Assembly (NCBI GenBank): GCA_964372165.1
Contig: CAYJPT010000063.1
Location: forward strand, 1-12,429
Source: CAYJAD01 sp964372165
GTDB taxonomy: Bacteria > Desulfobacterota > Desulfovibrionia > Desulfovibrionales > Desulfovibrionaceae
Reading direction: 5' to 3'
DNA: 12,429 bases
Part shown: piece by piece, positions 1 to 7,900 of the stretch
Layout: every line of letters begins with the position of its first letter
Numbering within the stretch: the stretch's first letter is position 1
Made by a program: the position numbers and the translations under genes
The notes under the pieces: generated by a model
What the model was told of the DNA's origin: nothing
Database searches by the model: none
The model's input: only the letters and a program-made list of their open reading frames with translations

Positions 1-24
1 AATTTTTTTAAAAACAATATATAT

Positions 25-54
25 GAAGACTACTGCACAATTGTGCGGAGTCTT
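25..54 (+). repeat. Hairpin direct repeat, left copy, flanking the structured element
   Basis: A 30-base sequence that recurs exactly at 206-235. It folds into a hairpin with outer arms AAGACT/AGTCTT, inner arms CTGCAC/GTGCGG (one T-G wobble), one bulged A and an AATT loop. It lies just downstream of a T-run at 3-9 and is probably the terminator or attenuator of the gene left of the window (rplL is usual before rpoB, but is not seen here). No T-tract follows this copy because the element begins at once. Confidence 0.85.
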
Positions 55-205
55 AGACAGATGACAAACCCCCTTTCGGGTGTTTGTGCCGCCTAAGGCA
101 GACAAGCTGCCTTGGCTGTAAGGCACGAAAATCAATTGCTTAACGGCGCAAGTGAATTGCGCCTGCTCTTGATTTATCGGGTCGTGCTGACTTTGTCAGC
201 ACTCT
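55..205 (+). mobile_element. Structured MITE-like element, copy 1 (before rpoB)
   Basis: A 151-base non-coding element homologous to the two copies downstream of rpoC. Its ends form an imperfect inverted repeat, AGA-N4-TGACAAA at the left and the complement TTTGTCA-N4-TCT at the right. It folds into four stems: H1 64-87 (ACAAAC/GTTTGT plus CCC/GGG, TTTC loop), H2 91-116 (10 bp with bulged T94, loop ACAAG), H3 125-185 (ACGA/TCGT and AAATCAA/TTGATTT, capped by GGCGCAA/TTGCGCC at 145-163), and H4 184-202 (GTGCTGAC/GTCAGCAC, loop TTT). No ORF lies inside it, so any movement would need a transposase acting in trans. It is flanked by identical 30-base hairpin repeats. The exact edge is ambiguous by one base, since A55 matches A236 and T205 matches T24. 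It might instead be an RNA gene, or a repeat family spread by recombination. The family is not one I recognise. Confidence 0.7.
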
Positions 206-235
206 GAAGACTACTGCACAATTGTGCGGAGTCTT
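206..235 (+). repeat. Hairpin direct repeat, right copy
   Basis: Exact duplicate of the hairpin at 25-54, with a period of 181 bases. Here it is followed by an AT-rich stretch (ATATTATATC), so this copy could act as a weak intrinsic terminator or attenuator for transcription arriving from the left. Confidence 0.85.
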
Positions 236-236
236 A

Positions 237-382
237 TATTATATCACAAATTTATATTTTAAAATTATACAAAGCAAGTTTGCGGGACAGCAACTAATTA
301 CACACTTAAAAATAGCTTGCTATTTCAATATATTAAAAAAATACATCTTAAGGAGAAAAAGTTTAATTTTTTTTTGATTTTT
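237..382. other. AT-rich non-coding stretch upstream of the rpoB promoter region
   Basis: No convincing gene is visible. The only clear structure is a small palindrome at 310-325 (AAATAG/CTATTT, loop CTTG). An AAGGAG motif at 350-355 resembles a ribosome binding site but has no start codon at a usable distance. The downstream part becomes very T-rich (362-384), which could act as an AT-rich upstream element for the promoter that follows. Confidence 0.4.
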
Positions 383-412
383 TTGCAAAAAAACACTTGC
401 CAAAATTACAAT
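383..412 (+). promoter_or_regulatory. Candidate sigma70-type promoter for rpoBC
   Basis: TTGCAA (383-388) and TACAAT (407-412) are separated by 18 bases. The -10 box matches five of six consensus positions and the -35 box four of six. T-rich DNA lies immediately upstream. Transcription would start near 418-420. An overlapping alternative is TTGCCA (397-402), 17 bases, TACGTT (420-425), with a poorer -10. This is inferred from sequence only. rpoBC may also be read from an upstream ribosomal protein promoter. Confidence 0.4.
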
Positions 413-514
413 TTTCGCTTACGTTTTTCGCCCAATGAACGAATACAAAGGATGGCGTTTTCTGAACACGGAAACAAGTCTTTGTTTATATTAGCAAATA
501 ATGTGATTGCATTT

Positions 515-557
515 AAACCCATGAGCCTACCTCATTGAAGGTAAGGTATGGGTTTTT
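515..557 (+). terminator. Attenuator-like intrinsic terminator in the rpoB leader
   Basis: Outer arms AAACCCAT (515-522) and ATGGGTTT (548-555) enclose a second helix CCTACCT/AGGTAAGG with one bulged base, and a run of T (553-557) follows. This is a classic intrinsic terminator shape, lying 84 bases upstream of the rpoB start and about 100 bases after the candidate promoter. Complete termination here would silence rpoB from that promoter. It is therefore either a partial attenuator setting polymerase subunit levels, or the end of a short leader transcript. No ribosomal protein or small-molecule binding motif is recognised. Confidence 0.65.
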
Positions 558-601
558 GTCGTCTTATGTCAGCTACGCATAATTTGACGGCATTATCCTA
601 G

Positions 602-614
602 CCCGCAAAGCGGG
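602..614 (+). promoter_or_regulatory. Short GC-rich hairpin before the rpoB ribosome binding site
   Basis: CCCGC/GCGGG with an AAA loop, ending 17 bases before the GAGG motif of rpoB. No T-tract follows, so it is not a terminator. It may stabilise the mRNA 5' end after processing, or take part in an alternative leader fold. Its function is inferred. Confidence 0.4.
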
Positions 615-641
615 ACAACCGTTAGCTCTTTGAGGTATCCA

Positions 642-3600
642 ATGAGCCAGATCACCAAACAGTTTGGCAAGATCAAAGTTACACTTCCCATCCCACATTT
701 GTTAAATTTACAAATGGATTCTTATCACAAGTTCCTTCAAGAGGGTGCTGCTACGCGCGTGCCCAATGAAGGTCTTGAGGGAGTTTTTCGCACTGTATTT
801 CCCATCGAGGACTTTAATCGCACAGCAAGCCTTGAATTTGTAGACTACATTATTCAAGACCCAAAGTATGATCAAGCCGAGTGTATTTCTAAGGGGCTTA
901 CCTATGAGGCTCCAATACGCATAAAAGTACGCTTAGTCGTATACGATGTGGATGAAACTTCCGGCAACCGTACTATACGTGATATTAAGGAACAAGATAT
1001 CTATTTTGGTACTTTGCCACTTATGACGGAAAAAGGCACTTTTATTATTAATGGTACTGAGCGTGTTATTGTAAACCAATTACAACGCTCACCCGGCATC
1101 ATTTTTGAACATGATGGCGGCAAAACCCATACAAGCCGTAAAGTACTTTATTCTTGCCGCGTTATACCAATGCGCGGTTCTTGGCTTGATTTTGACTTTG
1201 ACCATAAAGATATTTTGTATGTGCGCATTGACCGTCGCCGCAAAATGCCTGCAACTATTTTATTCAAAGCAATGGGCATGAACAATGCTCAAATTCTTGA
1301 ATACTTCTATACACGTGAATACTATCAGCTAGAAAAAAATCAGCGTGTTTTCTGGGAAGTTGAAAAACACTTATTCCGTAAAGAAAACGCTTTTGCTGAT
1401 ATCACAACCGAAGATGGCACAAACATAGTGAAGGCCGGCAAACCTATCAATAAAAGAGCTTGGCGACAAATCTGTGACGCTAAAATTGAGCGTATCGAAG
1501 TTGCACCTGAAAGCCTTGTAGGTTCATTCCTAGCTGAAGATATTATTCAAAAAGGTACTGGTGAAGTTTTAGCAGAAGCTGCAGAAGAAATTACTGCGGG
1601 CTTGGTTGAGCGTTTGCGTGAGGAAAAAATTACACGCATTGCTGTACTACACACCAGAGGGGCAGACGCATCATCTTCCATCCGTGACACCTTGGTTATG
1701 GATCGCATAAGCGATATGGAAAAAGCGCAAGAAGAGATATATCGTCGTTTGCGTCCATCATCACCTCCTACTGCCGAAATTGCCGCAAGCTTTTTTGATA
1801 ATATTTTCCGCAGCTCTGATTACTATGATTTGTCCTCTGTTGGTCGCTATAAGCTTAATCAACGTCTTGGCCTTGAGGCAAATCTGGATAAACGTGTTTT
1901 AACAGATGAAGATATTTTAACTGCCATTAAGGTTTTAGTTAACCTTAAAGATAATCATGGCCCAGCCGACGACATAGATCACCTTGGCAATCGTAGAGTA
2001 CGTTTGGTTGGTGAATTAGTTGAAAACCAATATCGCATTGGTCTTGTACGTATGGAGCGTGCCATTAAAGAGCGCATGAGTTTGCAAGAAGTTGCAACAC
2101 TTATGCCGCATGATCTTATTAATCCAAAACCTGTGGCTGCTGTGCTCAAAGAGTTTTTTGGTACTTCACAACTTTCACAGTTTATGGACCAAACTAACTC
2201 CCTATCTGAAGTCACACACAAACGCCGCCTATCAGCCCTTGGGCCTGGTGGTTTAACGCGTGAGCGTGCAGGCTTTGAAGTACGTGACGTACACACTTCT
2301 CACTACGGACGTATTTGCCCTATTGAAACTCCTGAAGGTCCAAACATTGGACTTATTGTTTCATTAACTACTTATGCTAAGGTTAATGACTTTGGCTTTA
2401 TTGAAACTCCTTACCGAGTTATACGTGATGGCAAGCTTACTGAAGACGTTATACATCTTGATGCATCACGTGAAGGGCATGAAATCATAGCACAGGCTAA
2501 TGCGCGCATTGATAATGCTGGTAACCTTTTGGATGAACAAGTTACGGTTCGTGTTGCCAACGGTGACGTGGAAATGCGTGGACGTGAAGAAGTAACCTTA
2601 ATGGATATTTCACCAAGTCAAATGGTTTCAATTTCTGCTGCACTTATACCATTTCTTGAGCATGATGACGCAAACCGCGCACTTATGGGTTCAAACATGC
2701 AACGTCAAGCTGTACCACTTTTATGTCCGGAAAAACCACTAGTTGGTACTGGTATGGAAGTGGACGTGGCCCGTGACTCTGGTGCTTGTATTGTTGCAGA
2801 TGCAGACGGTGTGGTTAAATACGCTGATGCCAATAGAATTATTGTAGCATATGATAGTGATATCTACCCTGAAACTGGTGGTGTAAAAGCCTATGATTTA
2901 TTGAAGTTCCATAAATCAAACCAAAACTCATGCTTTGGGCAAAAGCCAAGCTGCATACCTGGTCAGCGTTTTGCTAAAGGTGCTATATTAGCTGATGGTA
3001 CAGGAATTTCAGATGGTGAGTTAGCCCTTGGTAAAAACCTTGTGGTAGCCTTTATGCCTTGGTGCGGATACAACTATGAGGACTCCATACTTATTTCTGA
3101 GCGTATGGTTAAGGATGATATTTTTACATCTGTCCATATTGAAGAGTTTGAAGCAGTTGCCCGTGACACAAAGCTTGGACCAGAAGAAATTACTCGTGAT
3201 ATTCCAAATGTTGGCGATGACATGCTACGCAATTTGGATGATAGCGGTATTATATGCATTGGTGCTTCTGTTAAACCCGATGATATTTTAGTTGGTAAAA
3301 TTACACCAAAGGGCGAAACACAGCTTACTCCTGAAGAAAAACTTTTAAGAGCTATCTTTGGTGAAAAAGCACGTGATGTAAAAAATACATCCCTTAAAGT
3401 TCCTCCGGGAATTGAAGGTACAATCATTGATGTTAAAATGTTTAACCGTCGCTCCGGTGACAAAGACGACAGAACACGTGCCATTGAAGCACATGATATA
3501 GCAATGATTGACCAAAAAGAGCAAGATCACGCAAGTGCACTTGCTGACAAAGCTAAAGAAGAACTACGCTCATTAGTTATTGGTAAGCAAATTGCTGCTT

Positions 3601-4772
3601 CCCTTACTGGACACAGAAAAGGTGAGGTTTTAGCAGAAGCTGGTGCATCACTTTCTGAAGAGATGTTTAATGAGCTACCTGTTAAGCGCCTTGCAAATAT
3701 ATTTAAGAGCAAAGAAGTCAATGAAACTGTTGCCGAAGCTCTTGCGGCTTATGACGCACGCATTGAATATTTGCGCCACATATATGATACCAAGCGTGAT
3801 AAAGTAACTGAAGGTGACGACTTAGCCCCAGGTGTAATAAAAACTGTTAAAGTTTACATTGCAGTTAAGCGTAAATTATCAGTTGGTGACAAAATGGCCG
3901 GACGCCACGGTAATAAGGGTGTAGTTTCTTGTATTTTACCAGAAGAAGATATGCCATTTTTTGCTGATGGGCGACCTGTAGATATTGTATTAAATCCTTT
4001 GGGCGTACCATCACGTATGAACATTGGCCAAATTATGGAAACACATTTAGGTTGGGCTGCTAAAGAACTTGGTCGCCAACTATCTGAGCTTGTAGATAGT
4101 GGATCTGCCATAAATGTAGTACGTGATGAGGTTAAAAATGTCTTTAAATCAGATGATGTTAACGCATTAGTTGATGAGATGGACGACGATGCTTTTATAA
4201 AATCTGTGCAAAAATTAAAGCATGGCATTATCACCAAAACTCCGGTTTTTGATGGCGCTGCTGAAGAAGAAATATGGAAGTGGCTTGAAAGAGCAGGACT
4301 TGATAATGATGGTAAAACATTACTTTATGATGGTCGTACCGGTGATGCATTCAAAAATCGTGTAACTACAGGTGTTATGTATTTGCTTAAATTGCACCAC
4401 CTAGTAGACGAAAAAATCCATGCTCGCTCAACAGGACCTTACTCACTAGTTACGCAGCAACCTCTGGGTGGTAAAGCTCAGTTTGGTGGCCAAAGATTAG
4501 GGGAAATGGAAGTTTGGGCCTTAGAGGCATACGGTGCTGCTTACTTATTACAAGAGTTCTTGACAGTTAAGTCAGACGATGTGGCAGGCCGTGTAAAGAT
4601 GTATGAAAAAATCGTCAAGGGAGACAACTTCCTTGAAGCAGGACTTCCAGAATCATTTAACGTACTTGTAAAAGAATTAATGTCTCTTGGCCTTGATGTA
4701 AACTTACATCAAGAAGAAGGGAAAAAACGCGCCAAGCGTAGTCCTTTTGCAGAACAAAACGACAATAGCTAG
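642..4772 (+). CDS. rpoB: DNA-directed RNA polymerase subunit beta
   Basis: Beta subunit of RNA polymerase, forming with beta' the active-site cleft for RNA synthesis. The product is 1376 residues, longer than the 1342 of E. coli. The start is ATG 642, giving MSQITKQFGK, with GAGG at 632-635 and a 6-base spacer; the in-frame TTG at 630 lies within that ribosome binding region and is not the start. The rifampicin-pocket segment is intact and happens to keep E. coli numbering (Q513, F514, D516, H526, S531), so a rifampicin-sensitive enzyme is predicted. Two pocket-region positions differ from E. coli (T518 and S520 instead of N and P). The active-site lysine motif KMAGRHGNK is present with K1084 and K1092, equivalent to E. 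coli K1065 and K1073. The C-terminal clamp region is complete. rpoC follows 147 bp downstream and is surely co-transcribed. Confidence 0.99.
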   Translation: MSQITKQFGKIKVTLPIPHLLNLQMDSYHKFLQEGAATRVPNEGLEGVFRTVFPIEDFNRTASLEFVDYIIQDPKYDQAECISKGLTYEAPIRIKVRLVVYDVDETSGNRTIRDIKEQDIYFGTLPLMTEKGTFIINGTERVIVNQLQRSPGIIFEHDGGKTHTSRKVLYSCRVIPMRGSWLDFDFDHKDILYVRIDRRRKMPATILFKAMGMNNAQILEYFYTREYYQLEKNQRVFWEVEKHLFRKENAFADITTEDGTNIVKAGKPINKRAWRQICDAKIERIEVAPESLVGSFLAEDIIQKGTGEVLAEAAEEITAGLVERLREEKITRIAVLHTRGADASSSIRDTLVMDRISDMEKAQEEIYRRLRPSSPPTAEIAASFFDNIFRSSDYYDLSSVGRYKLNQRLGLEANLDKRVLTDEDILTAIKVLVNLKDNHGPADDIDHLGNRRVRLVGELVENQYRIGLVRMERAIKERMSLQEVATLMPHDLINPKPVAAVLKEFFGTSQLSQFMDQTNSLSEVTHKRRLSALGPGGLTRERAGFEVRDVHTSHYGRICPIETPEGPNIGLIVSLTTYAKVNDFGFIETPYRVIRDGKLTEDVIHLDASREGHEIIAQANARIDNAGNLLDEQVTVRVANGDVEMRGREEVTLMDISPSQMVSISAALIPFLEHDDANRALMGSNMQRQAVPLLCPEKPLVGTGMEVDVARDSGACIVADADGVVKYADANRIIVAYDSDIYPETGGVKAYDLLKFHKSNQNSCFGQKPSCIPGQRFAKGAILADGTGISDGELALGKNLVVAFMPWCGYNYEDSILISERMVKDDIFTSVHIEEFEAVARDTKLGPEEITRDIPNVGDDMLRNLDDSGIICIGASVKPDDILVGKITPKGETQLTPEEKLLRAIFGEKARDVKNTSLKVPPGIEGTIIDVKMFNRRSGDKDDRTRAIEAHDIAMIDQKEQDHASALADKAKEELRSLVIGKQIAASLTGHRKGEVLAEAGASLSEEMFNELPVKRLANIFKSKEVNETVAEALAAYDARIEYLRHIYDTKRDKVTEGDDLAPGVIKTVKVYIAVKRKLSVGDKMAGRHGNKGVVSCILPEEDMPFFADGRPVDIVLNPLGVPSRMNIGQIMETHLGWAAKELGRQLSELVDSGSAINVVRDEVKNVFKSDDVNALVDEMDDDAFIKSVQKLKHGIITKTPVFDGAAEEEIWKWLERAGLDNDGKTLLYDGRTGDAFKNRVTTGVMYLLKLHHLVDEKIHARSTGPYSLVTQQPLGGKAQFGGQRLGEMEVWALEAYGAAYLLQEFLTVKSDDVAGRVKMYEKIVKGDNFLEAGLPESFNVLVKELMSLGLDVNLHQEEGKKRAKRSPFAEQNDNS

Positions 4773-4810
4773 ATAATATATTTGTATATAATGTAGTAAC
4801 ATTGCAAGTC

Positions 4811-4834
4811 TGGTGCAAATGAAAATTTGCACCA
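4811..4834 (+). promoter_or_regulatory. Perfect stem-loop in the rpoB-rpoC gap
   Basis: Ten-base-pair perfect stem TGGTGCAAAT/ATTTGCACCA closed by a GAAA tetraloop of the very stable GNRA class. No T-tract follows, so it should not terminate transcription. A role as an RNA processing or stabilising element between the two polymerase cistrons is possible but inferred. Confidence 0.55.
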
Positions 4835-4858
4835 CTTAAAGCCCAAAAGCTTTTAAGT
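4834..4858 (+). promoter_or_regulatory. Second stem-loop in the rpoB-rpoC gap
   Basis: ACTTAAAGC pairs with GCTTTTAAGT (one bulged T) around a CCAAAA loop. It directly abuts the previous hairpin, sharing one base, and is AT-rich and weaker. It is not followed by a T-run. Confidence 0.4.
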
Positions 4859-4883
4859 ACAAAAGACGCTAAATTTTTACTGA

Positions 4884-4903
4884 GGTGTTGATTTATCAAC
4901 ACC
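4884..4903 (+). promoter_or_regulatory. Stem-loop immediately before the rpoC ribosome binding site
   Basis: GGTGTTGA pairs perfectly with TCAACACC around a TTTA loop. It ends 4 bases before the AAAGGA motif (4908-4913) of rpoC and could influence rpoC translation or protect a processed 5' end. It contains no obvious anti-ribosome-binding-site pairing. Confidence 0.5.
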
Positions 4904-4919
4904 AAACAAAGGATATACC

Positions 4920-7900
4920 ATGAGCTTGGACGAACTTTTTACTACGCGCGGCACTTCCGGCAATGTAGCAAATATTCGCAACTTAAAAGCCATTCAAATA
5001 TCTATTGCCTCACCAGAAAGTGTTAGGGAATGGAGTTTTGGTGAAGTTAAAAAGCCAGAAACCATTAACTACCGTACATTTAAGCCAGAAAGAGATGGGC
5101 TTTTTTGTGCAAAGATTTTTGGACCGGTTAAAGACTATGAGTGTAATTGCGGTAAATATAAACGTATGAAGCACCGTGGCATAGTATGTGAAAAGTGCGG
5201 AGTTGAAGTTATTGCCTCAAAGGTGCGTCGTGAACGCATGGGGCATATTGAGCTTGCCGCTCCTGTTGCACATATTTGGTTCTTAAAAACTCTACCTTCA
5301 AAAATTGGTACTTTGCTTGATATGAGCATGGCTGATTTAGAAAAAGTACTCTATTTTGATTCATATATGGTGCTTGATCCAGGCAGTACCAACTTGCAAA
5401 AAATGCAAGTTATCTCTGAAGATCAATACTTACAAGTTATTAATCATTACGGCAGTGATGATGTCTTTACTGTTGGTATGGGTGCTGAAGCTGTGCGTTC
5501 TCTTCTTGAAGAGCTAAATCTTGAAACTTTGCGGGCTGAACTACGTGAAGAATCACAAACCACTAAAAGCCAAACCAAGAAGAAAAAACTTACCAAAAGA
5601 TTAAAAATTGTTGAATCATTCCTTGAGTCTAACAACAAGCCTGAGTGGATGATTATGGAAGTTATTCCTGTTATTCCACCAGAATTACGCCCTCTTGTAC
5701 CTCTTGATGGCGGACGTTTTGCAACATCTGACTTAAACGATCTTTACCGCAGGGTTATTAACCGTAATAACCGCTTAAAACGTCTTATGGAGCTTGGAGC
5801 ACCAGAAATTATTATCCGTAACGAAAAGCGTATGCTACAAGAAGCTGTTGACGCGCTTTTTGATAATGGGCGTCGTGGACGTGCCATTACCGGTACTAAT
5901 GGTCGTGCTTTGAAGTCTCTTTCAGATATGATTAAGGGTAAGCAAGGGCGTTTTCGTCAAAACCTCTTGGGCAAGCGCGTGGATTACTCCGGTCGTTCTG
6001 TTATCGTAGTTGGTCCATATCTTAAACTGCATCAATGCGGTCTACCTAAAAAGATGGCACTTGAATTATTTAAGCCATTTATATACTCAGAACTTGAAAA
6101 AAGAGGTTATGCCTCAACCATTAAAAGTGCTAAAAAAATGGTTGAGCGTGAAGACCTTGTAGTGTGGGATATCTTGTCAGAAGTTGTGCGTGAGTACCCC
6201 ATATTGTTAAACCGCGCCCCAACATTGCACCGCCTTGGCATACAAGCATTTGAGCCTTTACTTGTTGAAGGTAAGGCTATTCGCTTACACCCTCTTGTAT
6301 GTTCAGCCTATAACGCTGACTTTGACGGTGACCAAATGGCTGTGCATATTCCGCTGTCTATTGAAGCCCAAATTGAATGCCGTGTACTTATGATGAGTAC
6401 AAACAACATTCTATCACCTGCCAACGGCACGCCAGTTATTGTGCCTTCACAAGATATTGTGCTTGGTCTTTATTATATGACTGTAGCTCGCTCTTTTGAA
6501 AAAGGCGAAGGTATGACTTTTTGCGCTCCTTGGGAAGTTATTGCTGCTTATGATGCAGAGCAAATTTCCTTACATGCACGCATTAAGGTGCGCATAGAAG
6601 ATAAAATATATGAAACAACACCAGGACGTATTTTGGTTAGAGAAATTATACCACAAAGCGTCCCTTTTGACTTGGTAAATGATGTATTAACCAAGAAAAA
6701 TATTGCAAAATTAGTTGGCTCCTCATACCGTGATGCTGGTATCAAAGCCACTGTTATACTTTGTGATAAGCTTAAGGACCTTGGTTATGAATACGCAACT
6801 CGCGCTGGCATAACCATTGGTGTTAAAGACCTTATTATACCTGAAGCTAAAAAAGGCATTTTGCATTCAGCACAAAATGAAGTTGATGGAATTGAAAGCC
6901 AATACCGCGACGGTATTATTACCAGAACAGAAAAATACAATAAAGTCGTTGATGTATGGACAAAAGCTACTCAAGATATCTCTACAGAAATGACCAGAGA
7001 TATCTCTTATGACATTGTAACAGACGCTAAGACTGGTAATACAGAGAAAAACCAAAGCTTTAACCCTATCTTTATGATGTCAAATTCAGGCGCTCGTGGT
7101 AACCAAGACCAAATGCGCCAGCTTGCAGGCATGCGTGGTCTTATGGCCAAGCCTTCAGGTGAAATTATTGAAACACCCATCACCTCAAGTTTCCGTGAAG
7201 GATTATCAGTATTACAATACTTTACCTCAACACACGGTGCTCGTAAGGGTCTTGCTGATACTGCATTAAAAACAGCAAACTCAGGTTACCTTACTCGACG
7301 CTTAGTTGACGTTGTACAAGACGTAATTGTAGCAGAGCGTGATTGTGGAACTGTTGATGGTGTTGAATTGACACATATTCGTGACGGTGGTGATATTAAA
7401 AGCCGCCTTTCAGAAAGAGCACTTGGACGTGTTCTACTTTACCCAGTGGAAGACCCAGACAATGAGGGGCAAATTCTTTTACCTGAAAATACCCTTATTG
7501 ATGAACAAGCTGCGCAAATTATTTCAGATAGTGGCATCAATTCTATTATGGTACGCTCAGCCCTTACTTGTCAGTCAGGGCGTGGTATCTGCTCCCTATG
7601 CTATGGTCGTGACCTAGCACGTGGGCATTTGGTAAATATTGGTGAAACTGTTGGTATTATTGCAGCCCAATCCATTGGTGAGCCTGGTACACAGCTTACA
7701 ATGCGTACCTTCCACATTGGTGGTACAGCTTCTAGTACAATTGAAAAAAGTACCTATGAAGCTCAAAATAATGGTCGTGTAGCCCTAACACGTGTGCGTG
7801 CTGTTACCAATAGAAACGGTGTGTCATTGGTTCTTGGCAAAAGTGGTCAATTAACTATAGTTGATGCACAAGGGCGTGAACGTGAAAAGTATTTCTTACC

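Noticed and set aside
55..205. Self-cleaving ribozyme (hammerhead or twister), because of GCCTAA and CGAAAA strings and multi-stem fold
   Set aside because: The hammerhead core CTGANGA and the twister core elements are not present together on either strand. The resemblance is limited to short strings.
55..205. Integron attC site or group II intron remnant
   Set aside because: No attC core-site pair (RYYYAAC/GTTRRRY) brackets the fold, and no domain V-like hairpin is seen. The long flanking direct repeats fit neither.
317..538. 73-residue ORF upstream of rpoB
   Set aside because: It starts at TTG inside a hairpin without a ribosome binding site, has low-complexity Lys/Phe content from T/A runs, and runs into the terminator arm.
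630..641. Upstream TTG start for rpoB adding four residues
   Set aside because: The TTG overlaps the GAGG ribosome binding site of the ATG at 642, and the family N-terminus matches the ATG start.
3074..3484. 136-residue minus-strand ORF inside rpoB (and similar ones in rpoB/rpoC)
   Set aside because: It lies opposite a highly conserved coding region with no ribosome binding site or recognisable product. It is a shadow frame.
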